From NCBI GenBank assembly GCA_018398805.1, contig JAGFBZ010002567.1, forward strand, positions 1,738,501-1,802,500: a stretch of 64,000 nucleotides of DNA, given 5' to 3'. The notes under the pieces were generated by a model. The model had not been told where the DNA came from. It was given only the letters and a program-made list of their open reading frames with translations, and made no database searches. Below are positions 45,360 to 58,503 of the stretch, one piece after another (the first letter of the stretch is position 1; each line of letters opens with the position of its first letter). The translations under genes were made by a program, and so were the position numbers. This DNA comes from Hirundichthys speculiger. Taxonomy: Eukaryota; Chordata; Actinopteri; Beloniformes; Exocoetidae.

Positions 45360-46250
45360 TTCCAGGATACAACGCAAATCAACACAGATGTTAAAGTTCT
45401 GTGTTCATCTATTTAGACCTCCTCTCCCTGGCCACCTCCTCTACTTGTTCTGGGGGAATACTGAGGAGTTCCAAGGCCATCCAAGAGATACAACCACTTT
45501 AGCATGTCCTGGGTTTGCCTCGGGACCTCCTCCCAGTTGGACATGCAAATACATCCTACAGGAGGCATCCTAATCAGGTTCCAGAACCATCTCAGCTCGC
45601 TCCTCTGAATGTGGAGGATCAGTGACTTTACACCAAGGGTAAATTCAAATTCCTCCCTTAAGCCTCAATCTCAGCCCTCAATCTAAAAAAAATGTGCGCT
45701 CCCGTGAAGTACAGGTGCTGTTCCGATTCCCAGAACATCAAATTGAGGGACAAGTTTGAGGGCTGTATTGACTGGACTGGACATAGCTTAGGTGTAAGGC
45801 TGCCCCCAGAGAGCCTTGCCTTTTTGCTCAGCTCCCTCTTCACCACAGCAGACCAGTACAGAGTCAACTTCACTGCAGATGCAATACAGAATTTGCCTGT
45901 CAATCCACTCCAGGATACTCCACCATTTGAAGCAGCAGCTCACTCCCATAACGGAGAGGGACGATTCCACCCTTTTACAACTGAGAACCATAGTCTCAGA
46001 GTTGGAGGTGCTGATTTTCATCACAGCCACTTCACACTCAAAATGCTCCAAAGAAAGCAAAGAGCATGGCTTGATGAAGCCAGCAGGACCACGATGTCTC
46101 TGCAAAAAGCAGAGATGGAATCTTCCAGGCATCATTCCAGACCCCCTCCACTCCTTGACTGTACCTGTCCATACAAGTTATGAAAAGAATCTGTGCTATG
46201 GGGCAGTCCTGATGAAATCCAACTCCCACCAGAGAGAATCCAATTTACTA
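45360..46250 (-). mobile_element. RTE-like LINE fragment (reverse transcriptase C-terminal region)
   Basis: Read on the minus strand, the product contains ISTSNSETMVLSCKRVESSL (about 46020-45960), close to the RISTSKSEAMVLSRK stretch of a widespread teleost LINE. Further on come VVKRELSKKA and, in broken frames, the complement of the cctcctcccagttggacatg and ggcatcctaatcaggttcc segments, which encode the end of that protein. Upstream, the complement of agcagagatggaatcttcca corresponds to the polymerase palm region. Several frameshifts and deletions make it a dead fragment. Confidence 0.65.
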
Positions 46251-46844
46251 CCTGCAATGAGAACAAAAACCTTGCTCTGTTTGTATTGGGACTGACATCC
46301 TGCCATTCTGTCACATCAATGTGATAACCAGTCAATTCTGCTAATGTGAAGTGATATCAGTTTAGTAATGTGCAGTCCAAACCAGATCAGGATGGATGCT
46401 CCACATTCTGATGGCTAACACTGACACTGAATGTGACTTATATGAGCTTGCAACCATAAATTCAAAGAGAGAACAACCCTCTTGAAGGTATGATCAATTG
46501 TATGATTAGTTGTAGTATGCAAGACTGAATTCAGATGTGACACAACATGAAGGATAGAGAAATTTCACATGCATGAAGAGCTCTACTTAAGAATAAACCC
46601 CGTGCAGCATGCACTGGGACGACAGGAAAATTATATTTTGTAAAAGGCAGCCACAGACAATGTGGCACATTACAAAAGAGACATAAGATGTTTCTTGTCT
46701 CATGTTAGAGTTAATGGACTGTAAAGAGAGCATGAGAGAGAGAGATGGAGGATAGATGAGAAAGCATACAGGCAAGCAGGAAAACTGATGTGTCACTGGA
46801 ATTAAAATGTACATTTCCTATGACTGAGTATATACAGAAAAATA
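46251..46844. other. Intronic sequence, no gene seen
   Basis: Spacer between the LINE fragment and the second Tc1-like element. Short GA-rich run near 46730-46760. Confidence 0.45.
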
Positions 46845-46846
46845 TA

Positions 46847-48126
46847 CAGGGGTTGGACAATGGAACTGAAACAACTGTCATTTTAGTGTGGGAGGTTTCA
46901 TGGCTAAATTGGACCAGCCTGGTGGCAAGTCCTCATTAATTCCACACAGCACCAGTAAGAGCAGAGTGTGAAGGTTTAGTATCAGAGTAAGAGCAGTTTT
47001 GCTTAAAATATTGCAATGGACACAACATCATGGGTGACATATCAGAGTTCAAAAGACGAGAAATTGTTGGTGCACGTCTTGCTGGCACATCTGTGACCAG
47101 GACAGCAAGTCTTTGTGATGTATCAAGAGCCACAGTATAAAGGGTAATGTCAGCATACCACCAAGAAGGACGGACCACATCCAACAGGATTAAAAGTGGA
47201 AGAGAAAGTTGTCTGAAAGGGATGTTCAGGTGCTAACCTGAATTGTATCCAAAAAACATTAAACTACAGCTGCCCAAATCACAGCAGAAATAAATGTGCA
47301 CCTCAACTCTTCTGTTTCCACCAGAACTGTCCGTCAGGAGCTCCACAGAGTCAGTATACACGGCCGGGCTGCTATGGCCAAACCTTTGGTCACTCGTGCC
47401 AGTACCAAACGTTGGTTTCAATTGTGCAAGGAGTGAAAATCTTGGGATGTGGACAATGTGAAACATGTATTGTTCTCTGATGAGTCCACCTTTACGGTTT
47501 TCCCCACATCTGGGAGAGTTATGGTGTGGAGAAGCCCCAAAGAAGCGGACCACCCAGACTGTTGCATACCCAGAGTGCAGCATGGGGGTGGATCAGTGAT
47601 GGTTTGGGCTGCCATATCATGGCATTCCCTTGGCCCAATACTTGTGCTGGATGGGCACAAGTGCCAAGGCTCTTGGCACTGCCAGAGACTACCGAACCAT
47701 TCTGGAGGACCAGGTGCATCCAAGTGGTTCAAACATTGTATCCTGAAGGCCGTGCCGTGTATCAGGATGACAACGCACCAATACACCCAGCAAGACTGGT
47801 GAAAGATTGGTTTGATGAACATGAAAGTGAAGTTGAACATCTCCTTTGGCCTGCAGTCACCAGATCTGAATATTAGTGAGCCACTTTTAGGGTGTTTTGG
47901 AGGACTGAGTCAGGAAATGTTTTCCTCCGCCAGCATCATGTAGTGACCTGGCCACTGTCCTGCAAGAAGGAATGGCTTCAAATCCCTCTGACCACTGTGC
48001 AGGACTTGTATATGTCATTCTCAAGATGAAATGACACTGTATTGGCTGCAAAAGGAGCCCCTACACCATACTAATAAATGATTGTGCTCTAAAACCAGGT
48101 GTTTCAGTTTCATTGTCCAACCCCTG
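46847..48126 (+). mobile_element. Second Tc1-like transposon, full length but dead
   Basis: Ends CAGGGGTTGGACAATG and CATTGTCCAACCCCTG are perfect inverted repeats for 16 bp, and the repeat continues imperfectly through gaaactgaaac. TA duplications lie at 46845-46846 and 48127-48128. At 1280 bp it has the normal Tc1 size. It belongs to a different family from 25054-26282, as the ends and protein differ. Confidence 0.9.
47030..47980 (+). pseudogene. Tc1-like transposase pseudogene (second family)
   Basis: The frame starts at ATG 47030 with ISEFKRREIVGARLAGTSV, a helix-turn-helix part, then SGRERKLSERD (GRPRKL-like motif). The catalytic domain begins with FSDESTFTVFPTSGRVMVWR (first Asp about 47476) and GGGSVMVWAAIS (47583-47618). 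The second acidic region appears in another frame as QDDNAPIHPAR (about 47761-47793). Stops at about 47138 and 47236 and a frame change near 47650 inactivate it. The N-terminal half is better preserved than in the other Tc1 copy. Confidence 0.8.
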
Positions 48127-48128
48127 TA

Positions 48129-48419
48129 CGTACAAATGTCCATGTCAGCCCATGTGTAGGCCACTAATATTGAGAAGTAGTGCAAGAGAGACCAGTGTCT
48201 CTCACTTCACAATAAATCCACAAGCTTCCCAATTTTCTACCATGCTGGGAAATCACTGTCACCGTATAATCAGATAAATGTAAAAAATCACACAACAATA
48301 GCTTCATAGTTTACACCTCAACCACTCATCAGGTTGAAGCACTGCAAAGTTTCATTTTTTGGAGGGTGGGATTATGACAAGGAATGACAAAAAGACAAAC
48401 AGAAAAAAACTTTTCTTAC
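48129..48419 (-). other. GRID2 intron next to the donor site
   Basis: Short intron stretch between the Tc1 copy and the exon. The donor G|GTAAG occupies 48415-48420 on the minus strand. The Tc1 element thus lies less than 300 bp from the exon. Confidence 0.6.
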
Positions 48420-48707
48420 CAAAATCAGAATCATAGAAGAGGACGAACTTCTGCCAGCTATACTCTGAAACCACTTGCATGATGACCTCGTTGAGATACA
48501 CAGGTGGACGGACCATGAGGGTGTAGTCATCAGCTCCAGGAATGCGACTGGTGGGCGGGCAGGTGGAACGGGGTGTTCCCGCTGTGGAGCGTTGAATAAA
48601 GAGGTGGGGAATGTGCATGGCATCAGCCAGAGTTTGAAGGCTGCCCGCCGACATGCAGCCAATTGAGCTGACCAGAGCCAGGATGCCACGATTCATCAGT
48701 TCGCAGG
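48420..48707 (-). CDS. grid2: Glutamate receptor delta-2-like, amino-terminal-domain exon (probable exon 3)
   Basis: A 288-bp exon on the minus strand encoding about 96 residues, from [16 protein letters not shown] to [12 protein letters not shown] plus one base of the next Asp codon. The acceptor (ttcAG) is at 48708-48709 and the donor GTAAG at 48415-48419. Both flanking introns are phase 1, so skipping this exon would keep the frame. Stretches such as [15 protein letters not shown] and TAGTPRS are those of GRID2 rather than GRID1. The exon covers the first lobe of the amino-terminal domain. Cys residues in CELM and IGCMS occupy conserved positions. A short variable loop ([12 protein letters not shown]) replaces the mammalian RSGCGLTRSNRNDD region, so a lineage-specific change or duplicate gene is possible. 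Confidence 0.93.
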
Positions 48708-48709
48708 CT

Positions 48710-48889
48710 GAATGGAAGGGAATGAAGAAAAGGAAAGGGGGAGATAAAAGAGGAGAGTGTGTTATTTTATCACAATTTCTACCAAAAAGTGTCACAACAT
48801 TTATTGTATTTGTGGGCAATACATAGTCATACTTCTGAAAGATTGAGCAATTATTTGTAGTGAGACTTCACCGAATCAAAAACTTTCTT
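48710..48889 (-). other. GRID2 intron upstream of probable exon 3
   Basis: Immediately upstream of the acceptor in transcript sense the sequence is pyrimidine-rich (the complement of aatggaagggaatgaagaaa and the following ggaaagggggag), a good polypyrimidine tract. Confidence 0.6.
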
Positions 48890-49066
48890 TTTCTCAGATG
48901 GTAGAGTGCCAGTCCACATACAGAGCCTATCATCTTCCTGCAGTAGGTGTAGGCTCAACTCCCAGACAGTGACCCTTTGTTGTGTGTCTTCCCCTTCTTT
49001 CCACCCACCTTCTTGTCTCTCTTGGCTCTCAATAATAAAGGCCACAAGAGCCACAAAAATCTTAAA
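48890..49066 (+). mobile_element. tRNA-derived SINE, copy 2
   Basis: Starts with a tRNA-like head (cagatggtagagtgccagtc as the A-box region; taggctcaactcc as the B-box region), then the body gaccctttgttgtgtgtctt and ccttcttgtctctcttggct. The tail aataataaaggccacaagag is followed by A-rich repeats. It matches the 37829 copy in the body and tail but diverges in the head. It lies about 180 bp upstream of the acceptor of the GRID2 exon and on the opposite strand. Confidence 0.7.
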
Positions 49067-51751
49067 GATGTACAGTGTATATATACACATATTCCCATTG
49101 TATAGTTCGATGAACAGCAGTGCGGGAACTTTAGAAGGCAATTCATCTTGTTTCCATATGTACTGCAAGTGTGTTTTGAAGGCTAAAGCTGATACAGTCT
49201 CACACAATCTGCTTGGTGAAACTAAGAGTTGGACAGAAGCATGCAGAGATTCATGGCAGCAGAGCAGGAACACACTGTCTGCTTTATATGAAACCTGACT
49301 AGAACAGAAAAGGAGACATTTTTATGCTTATCATCAATAATTCAGACAACACCCTTATAACCCATTTTTTTGGATGGTGACATGGATATAGTAAAAATAA
49401 ATCTCCTAACAGGGGAACATGAGAGAAAATGACATCCTTTAACACATCAGTCCTATCACCTGATATTTTGGATTTTCCTTAGGGACAAAAATGATTAATA
49501 TTGAAGTAGGAAATAACATCTGCATTGAAAAAAAAACAAAGAAAAATGTTTGCCTCTTGCCAGACATTGTCATTAATCTCATTAATCTCCCTGCTGTTTT
49601 GGCTCTACTGCCTAAAAGTTTTTTTGAGCTCTACAACGCTGTGATAATTTCGCTTTCTTTTCCTCTCTCATGGCCCTGCAGTGCTATCAAAAACCCCTCT
49701 ACCTCCTACCCTCTCACCCCATTCTCCTGTTATCTATTTTCTTGTCCAAAATAGCCCCTCAGAGTTCTTACTTTCGCTCCCAATCATTTCAGAAGTGCAG
49801 TTGTGTAGTAATTCTCATCTGAGCTGCCTTACAGCACCACAAAATGCACTACACTGTCATCGGTTTGGCATTATCTGGCTTTCTCTTTCACCTCCTTTCA
49901 AAACTTTTCTGTAACACCCCTCCTTCTGAACATTTCCTGTTTCACCATCTTTACTCAGCAGCAGCCTTCTCCGTCCTCTCTTGTTTATCCTCATAGCAAC
50001 ACTGTCTACTTTCATTCTGTCATTGGGTCACTACCTTTTGATTCATTACCAGTTTTTTTTCTTCATCTCCAACTTCCTTTTTGTCCTTTGCTTGCTTTCT
50101 GTCTCTCATCTATTCTGATCTGTATTTTATCCCTCACTTCTTTTCCCACATTGTTCTACACTGTGTCCTTCACAGTAAAAACAATTTATTTCACTTCTGG
50201 TAGACTTAAATCTTGTCACAAATCAAACAAAAAAGAAATGGAAAAAATATTTGGAGACAATGGGAAAAAAAAAATATACAGACATTCACCCAGTGCAATT
50301 GTCAAAGTATATTAAAATCTAAAACGCATGCAGTCAGCCTGTTAGATGCCACAGGGGTTGATCTGTTGACCGTGCAAAAATGAAGCCAAAACAAAGAAGA
50401 GAACAAAAGAATAAAATGTCTTCAATAAAATAAAGCCTGGGACAACACATTCGTGGTGCTGAGAGTGGCAGAATAAAACCTAGCGAATAAAACTGACTCT
50501 CGTAGAAGTTGGTTTTCAAATAAACATCCCGATGAGCTAGAAAGATCTTAAGGTAGTTTAGCACAATGAGTTCGAAAAACTGTGGGGAAAAAAAAAAAGT
50601 GTGTATGCATGTTATCATACAAAATCACCTACCAGGTAACCTCAGGCAGAATGCCCCCCACCCCCCCTCCCATAATGAGGACGGTCCATTTAAATACAGC
50701 TTCTAATATAAAAATGTCTATAAATGTCACTCTAGCAGTCCAGTGACATTTATCTAATTTGGAATCAATGCTCTAAAAAAAAGAACACTTAACCAATCTG
50801 TAATTAATAGCTAAAACATAGTAGGAAAGGATTTTCCTGCTTAGTAAAAGCTGAAGGGTTATTTCGGCCTTTCTTTTCCCTGGGCATTGATGTAGCTGAT
50901 TAATGAGTAGACGCTAAAGCAGATTCAATCTCATTGCCCATTGTATAAGTCTACATTTGGAGGAATTAATTATAGTATAACAATATATGATTAAACTTCA
51001 CGAAGTCTCCACATACTGCTTAGTCATGGTCATTATTCTTAAAATCAATGAGTCCAGGATTCATCTTCTATCAAACAGGAACTTAATATTTAAGCTCATA
51101 TTTGGCCATGGGTGTGTTGGGGGTAGGGGGTAGGGGGGTGGGATGGGGGAATCTGTGGATGTCTCTTTGTATACATTAAGTGAGAACACACTTTTTGCAT
51201 GTGCATGCAGGTGTGCATTGTTCAGACTTCACGCATGCATTTCAGCAGTCATGCTAACTTATGCTTTCACTGCATTGCTCTTGTCTAGCAGTAGTGCATT
51301 AGCTTAGCATTATCAAGGCTTTGGCTAATGGAAGGCTTTTCTAATCCGCTATTTATTAGGGCACTTTGGAGAATTAGTGCCCTCATCCTCTCTACATCAC
51401 ACACTCTTTAGTCTGTGGGGGGCTTCTAAGCACTGGGCTCATTAATACTCTTTGCTAATGACTTAAAGGGCCCATTGCGTTAACCCAACCCAACTTTACA
51501 TCACTCTGATGTAGGCAACAGTTTAATGAGAGTGAAAATAAGGAGCAGCAAAATGAGTGCAATGTGTTTAAAGAGTTGACAGTGTGTAACACAGAAATAC
51601 ACACGTGCGATTAAAAGTTGGAAATTGTTTGAATAATTACTGAATTATTGAACATGGTCATTAAGTATGAATTAAAAGTTGAGCATGGTTAGGGTTTCAC
51701 AGAAAGAAGTTTTTTGGGATAACCACCCACTAAACCACCTCCATTATCGCC

Positions 51752-51774
51752 CACACACACACACACACACACAC
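51752..51774. repeat. (CA)n microsatellite
   Basis: About 11 CA units. Confidence 0.85.
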
Positions 51775-53021
51775 CTCTCTCCTACATGGGCAGCATGCCA
51801 ACGCATGGTAAAGCATTCTGGAAAATGCGTAAAGCACCTTGGGAGCTGCCAAGCAGTCAAGCAGAGACATTTATTTGATGGATGTAAATGCCAGTCAATC
51901 ACACAAGCGGGGACACAGCTCGCTCTTCAGTCACAGCAACTCCAAAAAAGGTAATCTGTTTTGTTAATTTATCTAATCAGTGTTTAAATTTTAAGATCAA
52001 TATTTCCATCTTAGTTTTCTTCTCTTGCATTTATCTAAATCACACGACTTCCAAAGCAAATCCTCTGGGAAGTCAACAACTTGCCAAGTTGCACATGTGG
52101 TTTTTTTTTATCGATGTTCAGTCCACTGAACCTCTGCCTCACGCAGTTCCTCTTTGCATGAAGACATTTTGATGCATGTTTTGTATGTCAATGAGTGCGG
52201 TACATGTGTTGTTTGCAACAGAGCATGTTATTGGGTTCCTTCTCTTGCTTGTTGGTCTGTCAGAATAAATGGACTGTAAGCACTTCAACTGCAGCCAGGT
52301 GTGACAGACTTTTCTCTCTCAATGTTTTTCCAAGCAGCTCTCCTCCCACCACACTCTGACACACACCATACACTCTTTATCACTTTGAGACACAGTCCTG
52401 TAGGTTCTGTGGCCCAGTGACTGAGGATGGAAATAAGAGGGAAGACAGAAGGATGGGAAACAAGTAAATCTATACCTGATGAAAACCAAAAGAAAAAAAA
52501 AAGTATCTGTGTGTTGAATAAGTGAAACGTGAGAAGAAACAGAAACATCAGAAACTGTTTCAAATACAAAGAGGCTGAACCAGAAATCCAACAATATCAC
52601 ATGACAATGTTGGATTAATGTTCACAGTTTGGTACAAACTGAGAAGATGGAGAAACCTTATTCTAATACTGGTGTAGTCAAATAGTAACACAGAGGTTTT
52701 GCAGTAGAGGAATAAAAGTTTTGATACCATGACATTTTAAACCAAGACCTGAACAAATAATACAACTTTTGAATCAATTTCTGAGAATCTAGAAGTCAAC
52801 AATAGTCACTGTACCTGCTAAATGGCTAACTATTTGAGTGATGCAAATTAAACTGCAACAATAGTATACAATATATACAGTTTTATAACATGATTTTGAG
52901 TTAATTTCAGTAATTTCAGTTAAGTTCACTTCTGCAGCAACCTTATCGGTTGCCATGTAATACCTAATAATATAGCATCATGTAGCCCTATATAGTTGTA
53001 TATAATGTGTTTTGTGTTTAT

Positions 53022-53060
53022 GCACGCACGCACGCACGCAGGCACACACACACACACACG
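53022..53060. repeat. Compound (GCAC)n(CA)n microsatellite
   Basis: About five GCAC-type tetranucleotides followed by CA units. Confidence 0.85.
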
Positions 53061-56000
53061 ATGTGGAGTTTGAAAATTCCGCATTCCCACTTCTTGAACA
53101 ATTAAAAATATATATTTTTTCTTTTTTTTTTCCTTTTTTTGCAAGAGCATTTGCACTTTCATTGCAAAAACAGATGTTAGTCACACAGGATGACATCTAT
53201 TGCAGCTTAACAAGGCTTTCATGTTGATCGTGATGACTGGGAATTACAAATAGATGATCAGGCAGGTGCAGCTCTGCAGTGATTTATTATGCCGTTGCTG
53301 CAGACGCACCGATACGGCAACGGGGTCTCACTTTGTAATGTAGACAAAAATAGCTATTTCAAGCTAATTTAGGCCATCTGCTTTGACCAACCTGCGTAAT
53401 GAGGACAGTTCTGGTGTTTGGTCAGAAATGTCATTGTGAAAAAGTAAGAAAAACAACGAGGATGATGAGGATGAGGATGATGAGTCCAAAAGTTTGTCAT
53501 CTCATTTGAAGTGCTACGTGAATAAACTGCACTGAACTGAATTTAATTGGACTGCACAAATTTGGACAAGTTGTTTTCTTTTCTCTGCCAATCAGCAATA
53601 ATGAATGATAAAACTTAAAATTCTATTTCAATTTGAGAAACAAGTTTGTATAGAAATTCCTTATATTTATTGTTCAGTTATGAGCATGGTGACAAGCTAA
53701 ATGAAAAGACAGTCAGCCTTGTAAAATAATGCATTCATGATCCAGAGCTTGGTTTCATTAGAAATTCACTGAGAGTGAGAAGCTGACTCTGCCTTAACGT
53801 ATCTCCATGTCCAGCCATGTGTGTGTTTGTGTGCCTGACCTACTTGGCACTTCCCATTGCTGAAAATACAAGACCAATGATTTTTCACAAACACAATCTG
53901 TTCTTATTCCTGCACCCATGTATGTCTCCCCATCTCCATCCCTGTTCACATTAACATTTAATAGACTCTCTTTGGTCTCTTCATCTTGCCACATTTAATA
54001 TTATCTACTCGGCTCTAGTCTTTGTTCCCTGACGATGTATATATCCTCCCTTTCGTCCAGAAACTTTTTGTCCAGTCTGTGACTCAATCCACACTCCTCT
54101 CCTTTTTTATCAACTGCACCTGTAACTGCCAAATTTATATTGTTATTCTTCACATATTACTTGTAATTGCATTCTACATCTCCCATTTTTCCATATTTCC
54201 TTTAAATTGTGCTACAGTTGCATCCTGTCCTGTTCTTTTTCTTTTTCAGTTTTCATTTTATACCCAAGCAATCTCCCTATCTTTTCTTCTTTATGCATTC
54301 TCTTTACTGTCTCACTCTGTTTAAAATGAACGATGAGCACTGCATAATTGAACTAGTTTTTACCTCCTGGTGTTGTTGAGAACAAAATATAAATGGCTTT
54401 TCATGTCATGTTGTTCTCTTCCCTTCTTTTTTCTCTACCTCTCACTAATCTCTCCATCCTTCAGCCTTTGCTTCCCATTCAGTCCAATCTAATTACTTTT
54501 TACACTGTCCTAAATTGATTGGACATACAGTTGATTATGAAGGGATTGCTCATTTTTGTCCTTTGCTTCAGCAGTTTATAACATCATACATTCATGAATC
54601 AACTTAACTGTTTGTTAAATCCAATTAAATCATACTTTGTGGATCTTTTACCCCTTGCTTCTGTCTCTTTAATAATTCTGCACCTGACTCTAAAGCTGGG
54701 AAATTAATTAAAAATGAATTGAAAGGGACATTCAGAACCAATAATCGATTTAATCTTGTTCATGTCAAGTATTTCAATTATTTCTCTTCTTGGAAATTTT
54801 CATTAAATGACCATATATAGTTAACCCACATGTGCTGCTCTTCACTTATCTTAAAATCAAAAATATGTACGCTTTTATTAGAAAGAAAAAGTCCCAGTTT
54901 GAATAGTTGAATGACAGTTGAATAAAAAAACCTTGTCTGTGATCTATGAGAGCAAAAAATAAAATTAATCCTAATACTAAAATAATTGCTCATTAATCAT
55001 AATTGAGGGAACTTCCTCAACTAACCGCGATATTGATTTGAGGCTGCTCACCCTTACCTGACTCCCAACACCTCTGAATGCATGCCTTCTTCCTCGCTGT
55101 ACTGATCCTCTCATTTATAAACACTTCATGCATTTTTTTAAACAGTACTGCACAGATGTTAAATATGCAAGAAGTGAGAGTTTTTCCTTATTTGTATGAT
55201 GTCTTTCGCAGTTTTTATGCATGCTCTCTTGTGTATTTTTTAAGACAATGCTAAAGGAAGGCAAAGGAATCTGAAAGACATCACAAGCTCCTTTTGTGTC
55301 TGTATTACGTAGTCAAACAGAATAGGTTTATGATCAGATGGAGAGCCGGACTTTCGACATGTTTCAATTATTTATTCCACTCTCCTAGTCTTACATTTAT
55401 CAATCATCAGTCATAACAAAATCAAAAAAGTGGAGTGGAAATGACAAATGACAAAACAACAAAGAAAACTAGCAAAAAAGCTCATGGATTGATATAAACT
55501 GAAACAGGTTTTCATTAAATCATTAACACGATCTTAATCAAATCATCTTTAAATGATTCAAGCCCCATATTTAGTCACTTCTGAGACTGTCAGTATCACG
55601 ACAGTATTCAACATGGCTCACACTCGCAATGCTACACTTAACAGTAAATAAAAGTTTATTTACCATATTTTACTTGTAATCCTGCCAAATAATAAAAGAC
55701 AAAAAAGTAACTTCATAAGATATCAGATATGTGATTGAAGCTCTGTGAGCCCTCATGTCACTGCATTCCTTTCATCCTCCTGCTGTCTGTCCACCGTTAG
55801 CATCCTTCAGCTGTCTTCTTCTTATCTCGACAGCACAACACACCCACTATTATTATCCTCCGCACCGCCAACTGTTTTTTTTTCCTTTTTTTCACATGTT
55901 TCCAGTTGTGTCAATGTTTTCCTTCATTTCACTCTAATTGACCAGTGACTGACATCTTTGTATGGGTCACAGATGGACACAGAGAAGGTGTGTTGTAGAA

Positions 56001-58503
56001 TCCAAATAAAGTGGAGAGCCATCTTGGGGTGAAAGGCTTTGCCACTCCCACAGTGGCTCACAGTTTATTCATTTTCTCAGATCTTTTTGTCCGTTTCTTT
56101 CAGATATTTTTCTATCCACATTCATTCCATTCAAAGAGACCTGGCATCTTATATATCTCTGTGTCCTAACTCTATCCATTGTAAAGTCAAGGGTCTAAAA
56201 GTGTCCCCTGGGAAATTCCCCAGTTCCTCTATTTACTGCTATTACTGCACCAGAACAGATCTACATCCTTCTCTTTCTTTTCATTCGATTGAACTTTTTC
56301 TTTTCATTTTCTCTTGAACAGCTTTAGGGAAATATCTGGCTGGCTAGTAACAATGGAAATATGAACAATGGCCATTTTCCAAAAGATACAAATGCAAATG
56401 TGCAGCATGTTATTGTACAGCATATATTGCATTTCCAAAATTGCTATTGCGGCCCCCCCACATACACAAATACATACACTTTCAGTTTCTCTACTTTTTC
56501 CATTGCCTCTTTGTCAGCTAAGATAATGACTTATTTGTCAATGCTTTAATCATATTTAAAAAATAGATTGGCTGTGTTTCATTCCTATTGGCTTTGTGTG
56601 TCTCCGTTTTCATTGCCTGCATACACAGCAGATGTCACATCTTCGCGCTCAATGTCTCAAAAGACAGTTGCACACAGATGTGTGAGCATGTGGGGGGTTG
56701 TACATTTGTAGATTGTACTTTTTTTTCTCTTTTACTGTATATAGTAAATGAATACAAAATGGTTAAATAAATAAAGACAGTGTGATGTGTCATTTTTTTT
56801 TTTTTTTTTTGTCTTTCAATTCATTTTAAGACATGAAATAGAGGAGTTGATTCTATGTTAAGGATGCACTCATAATAGGCAGTGCCCAAGCACGATTGAT
56901 CCTACAGTCTGGTTTGTTTGATCAGTATGAGGACACATGTATGTGGGGGAGGACATGTAGACAACATATACAGTTCCTCATTACACTCATTCAACAAGAT
57001 AGAGGTATAATCCAGAAACTGAATGTTTTTAAAGGAGGGCTGTATCTGTCAAGGAGCAAACGAACAGGTGCTTAATATAAAAACATGGTGACAAGTACAA
57101 CTGAAACTGGACTGAATGTCTCATGCAAGCCAGTGGGGGGAAGTGGTCCAGTTTGGCTTGTATGAGTGCACTCAATATGTACCAACATTTTAGTTTTATT
57201 TTCAGATTTTGTTTAGTTTTGTTTTTCAGATTGTCACATTTTCACAAAATGGTTGGAATTACTGCACATTTGAGAGTTTACTTGGTCTCTTTGCTGCAGA
57301 GACTGGATTGCTATGGGAATACTCATTAACTTGTAACAGATTGACCAGCGCGTCTCCTGATTTCTGAGTGGCTGACTGAATCTCTGTGATATTTCACACA
57401 TAATTTGTACAAATACAGACAGCTCTGATGGTGTTTATATAACACATCCGTGTCACATCCAAAACATAATATTTCGAGGTGTTTACACCATTCAGCAAAG
57501 AAATTCCCCCACAGCTTTGGCCCGTGTTCTAGGATCTGAAATGGTAGAATAATGAGCAGTTGCATTACTAAACTATCTGCAGCTGCATGCAGAAATTTGG
57601 AAGAGAAGGAAAAAAAGAGATGGATCATCACACACACCACATGTAATTATATATAGGTCATTTGAGACTCAGTTAGGCATTTCAGAGCAGTGAGTGGGAA
57701 TGACCACTGGGAAGAGGGACAGAGATTTTCCAATCCTTGTATCAAAGTAAAGAGCTGTGAAAAATGAAGAAAGCATGAAGACTTGTAAAGAACAATGCAG
57801 ACAAATGCAAATCACCAAGCAACAGAGGGAGAGGGTGAAACCAATGGAAGGAGGGAGGGAGCAAGAGATGGATGAATAATGAAGAGACAGTGGGGATCCA
57901 CATAATGATACATGACTCTATCAAAGTTACTTCAGTGAAGAAGAGAGTGCCTGAGCTGATGAACTGATAGAGGCGAGAGTATGACAGAGAAAAACTGTGA
58001 CCAGGTAGCATGCATATAATGGTATAGTTTTATTGAAAAAAAAGTATCAAAGCAGAAAAAGAAATTCCTGAATGTTTGGGAACTGTACTCGAACAAATCT
58101 GCGGGCAAAATGCATCTAACAAGAGTGGGGAATTACTTACTGTGCACTCACCACACAGTAAGCATAGCTGCTGCTAGATGGTCTGAAATACCTGTGACTC
58201 TTTGGGGCTTTCAGCTTGTTACAGCAATGGCTTATTTCCCATTTCTGTGTGTACAAAGGCACGGGACTTGGGTGAGTATCAAAAGCAAGTTACAGATCAT
58301 TAAACAATACTTTTGCTGCTAACTCTTTGCTATATTTTTTGGTGATTTTAAGTCATGCTTAATTTATTTTTCAGGCAAGTGACTCACCACAATTTTAATA
58401 GAATTATATAAATATTTTGTCAAAGTATTTCTTTTTTTCCCCTTCATTGCTCAAAACAAACCATGTCATATACTGCCATGAATATCCATACCTATAATAT
58501 AGA

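Larger units (their letters stand above)
49067..58503. other. Intronic sequence, no gene recognised
   Basis: About 9.4 kb of unique-looking intron, with pyrimidine-rich areas on the plus strand (49560-50160, 54000-54480, 55740-56300) that give many short hydrophobic frames of no significance. CA repeats near 51752 and 53022 are listed separately. There is a G-rich run at 51117-51150 (tgggggtagggggtaggggg), with quadruplex potential. No splice-bounded exon or transposon ends were found. Confidence 0.45.

Noticed and set aside
49491..50315. Series of hydrophobic frames in pyrimidine-rich intron
   Set aside because: Low-complexity TC-rich DNA gives Ser/Leu/Phe-rich frames without any motif or splice context.
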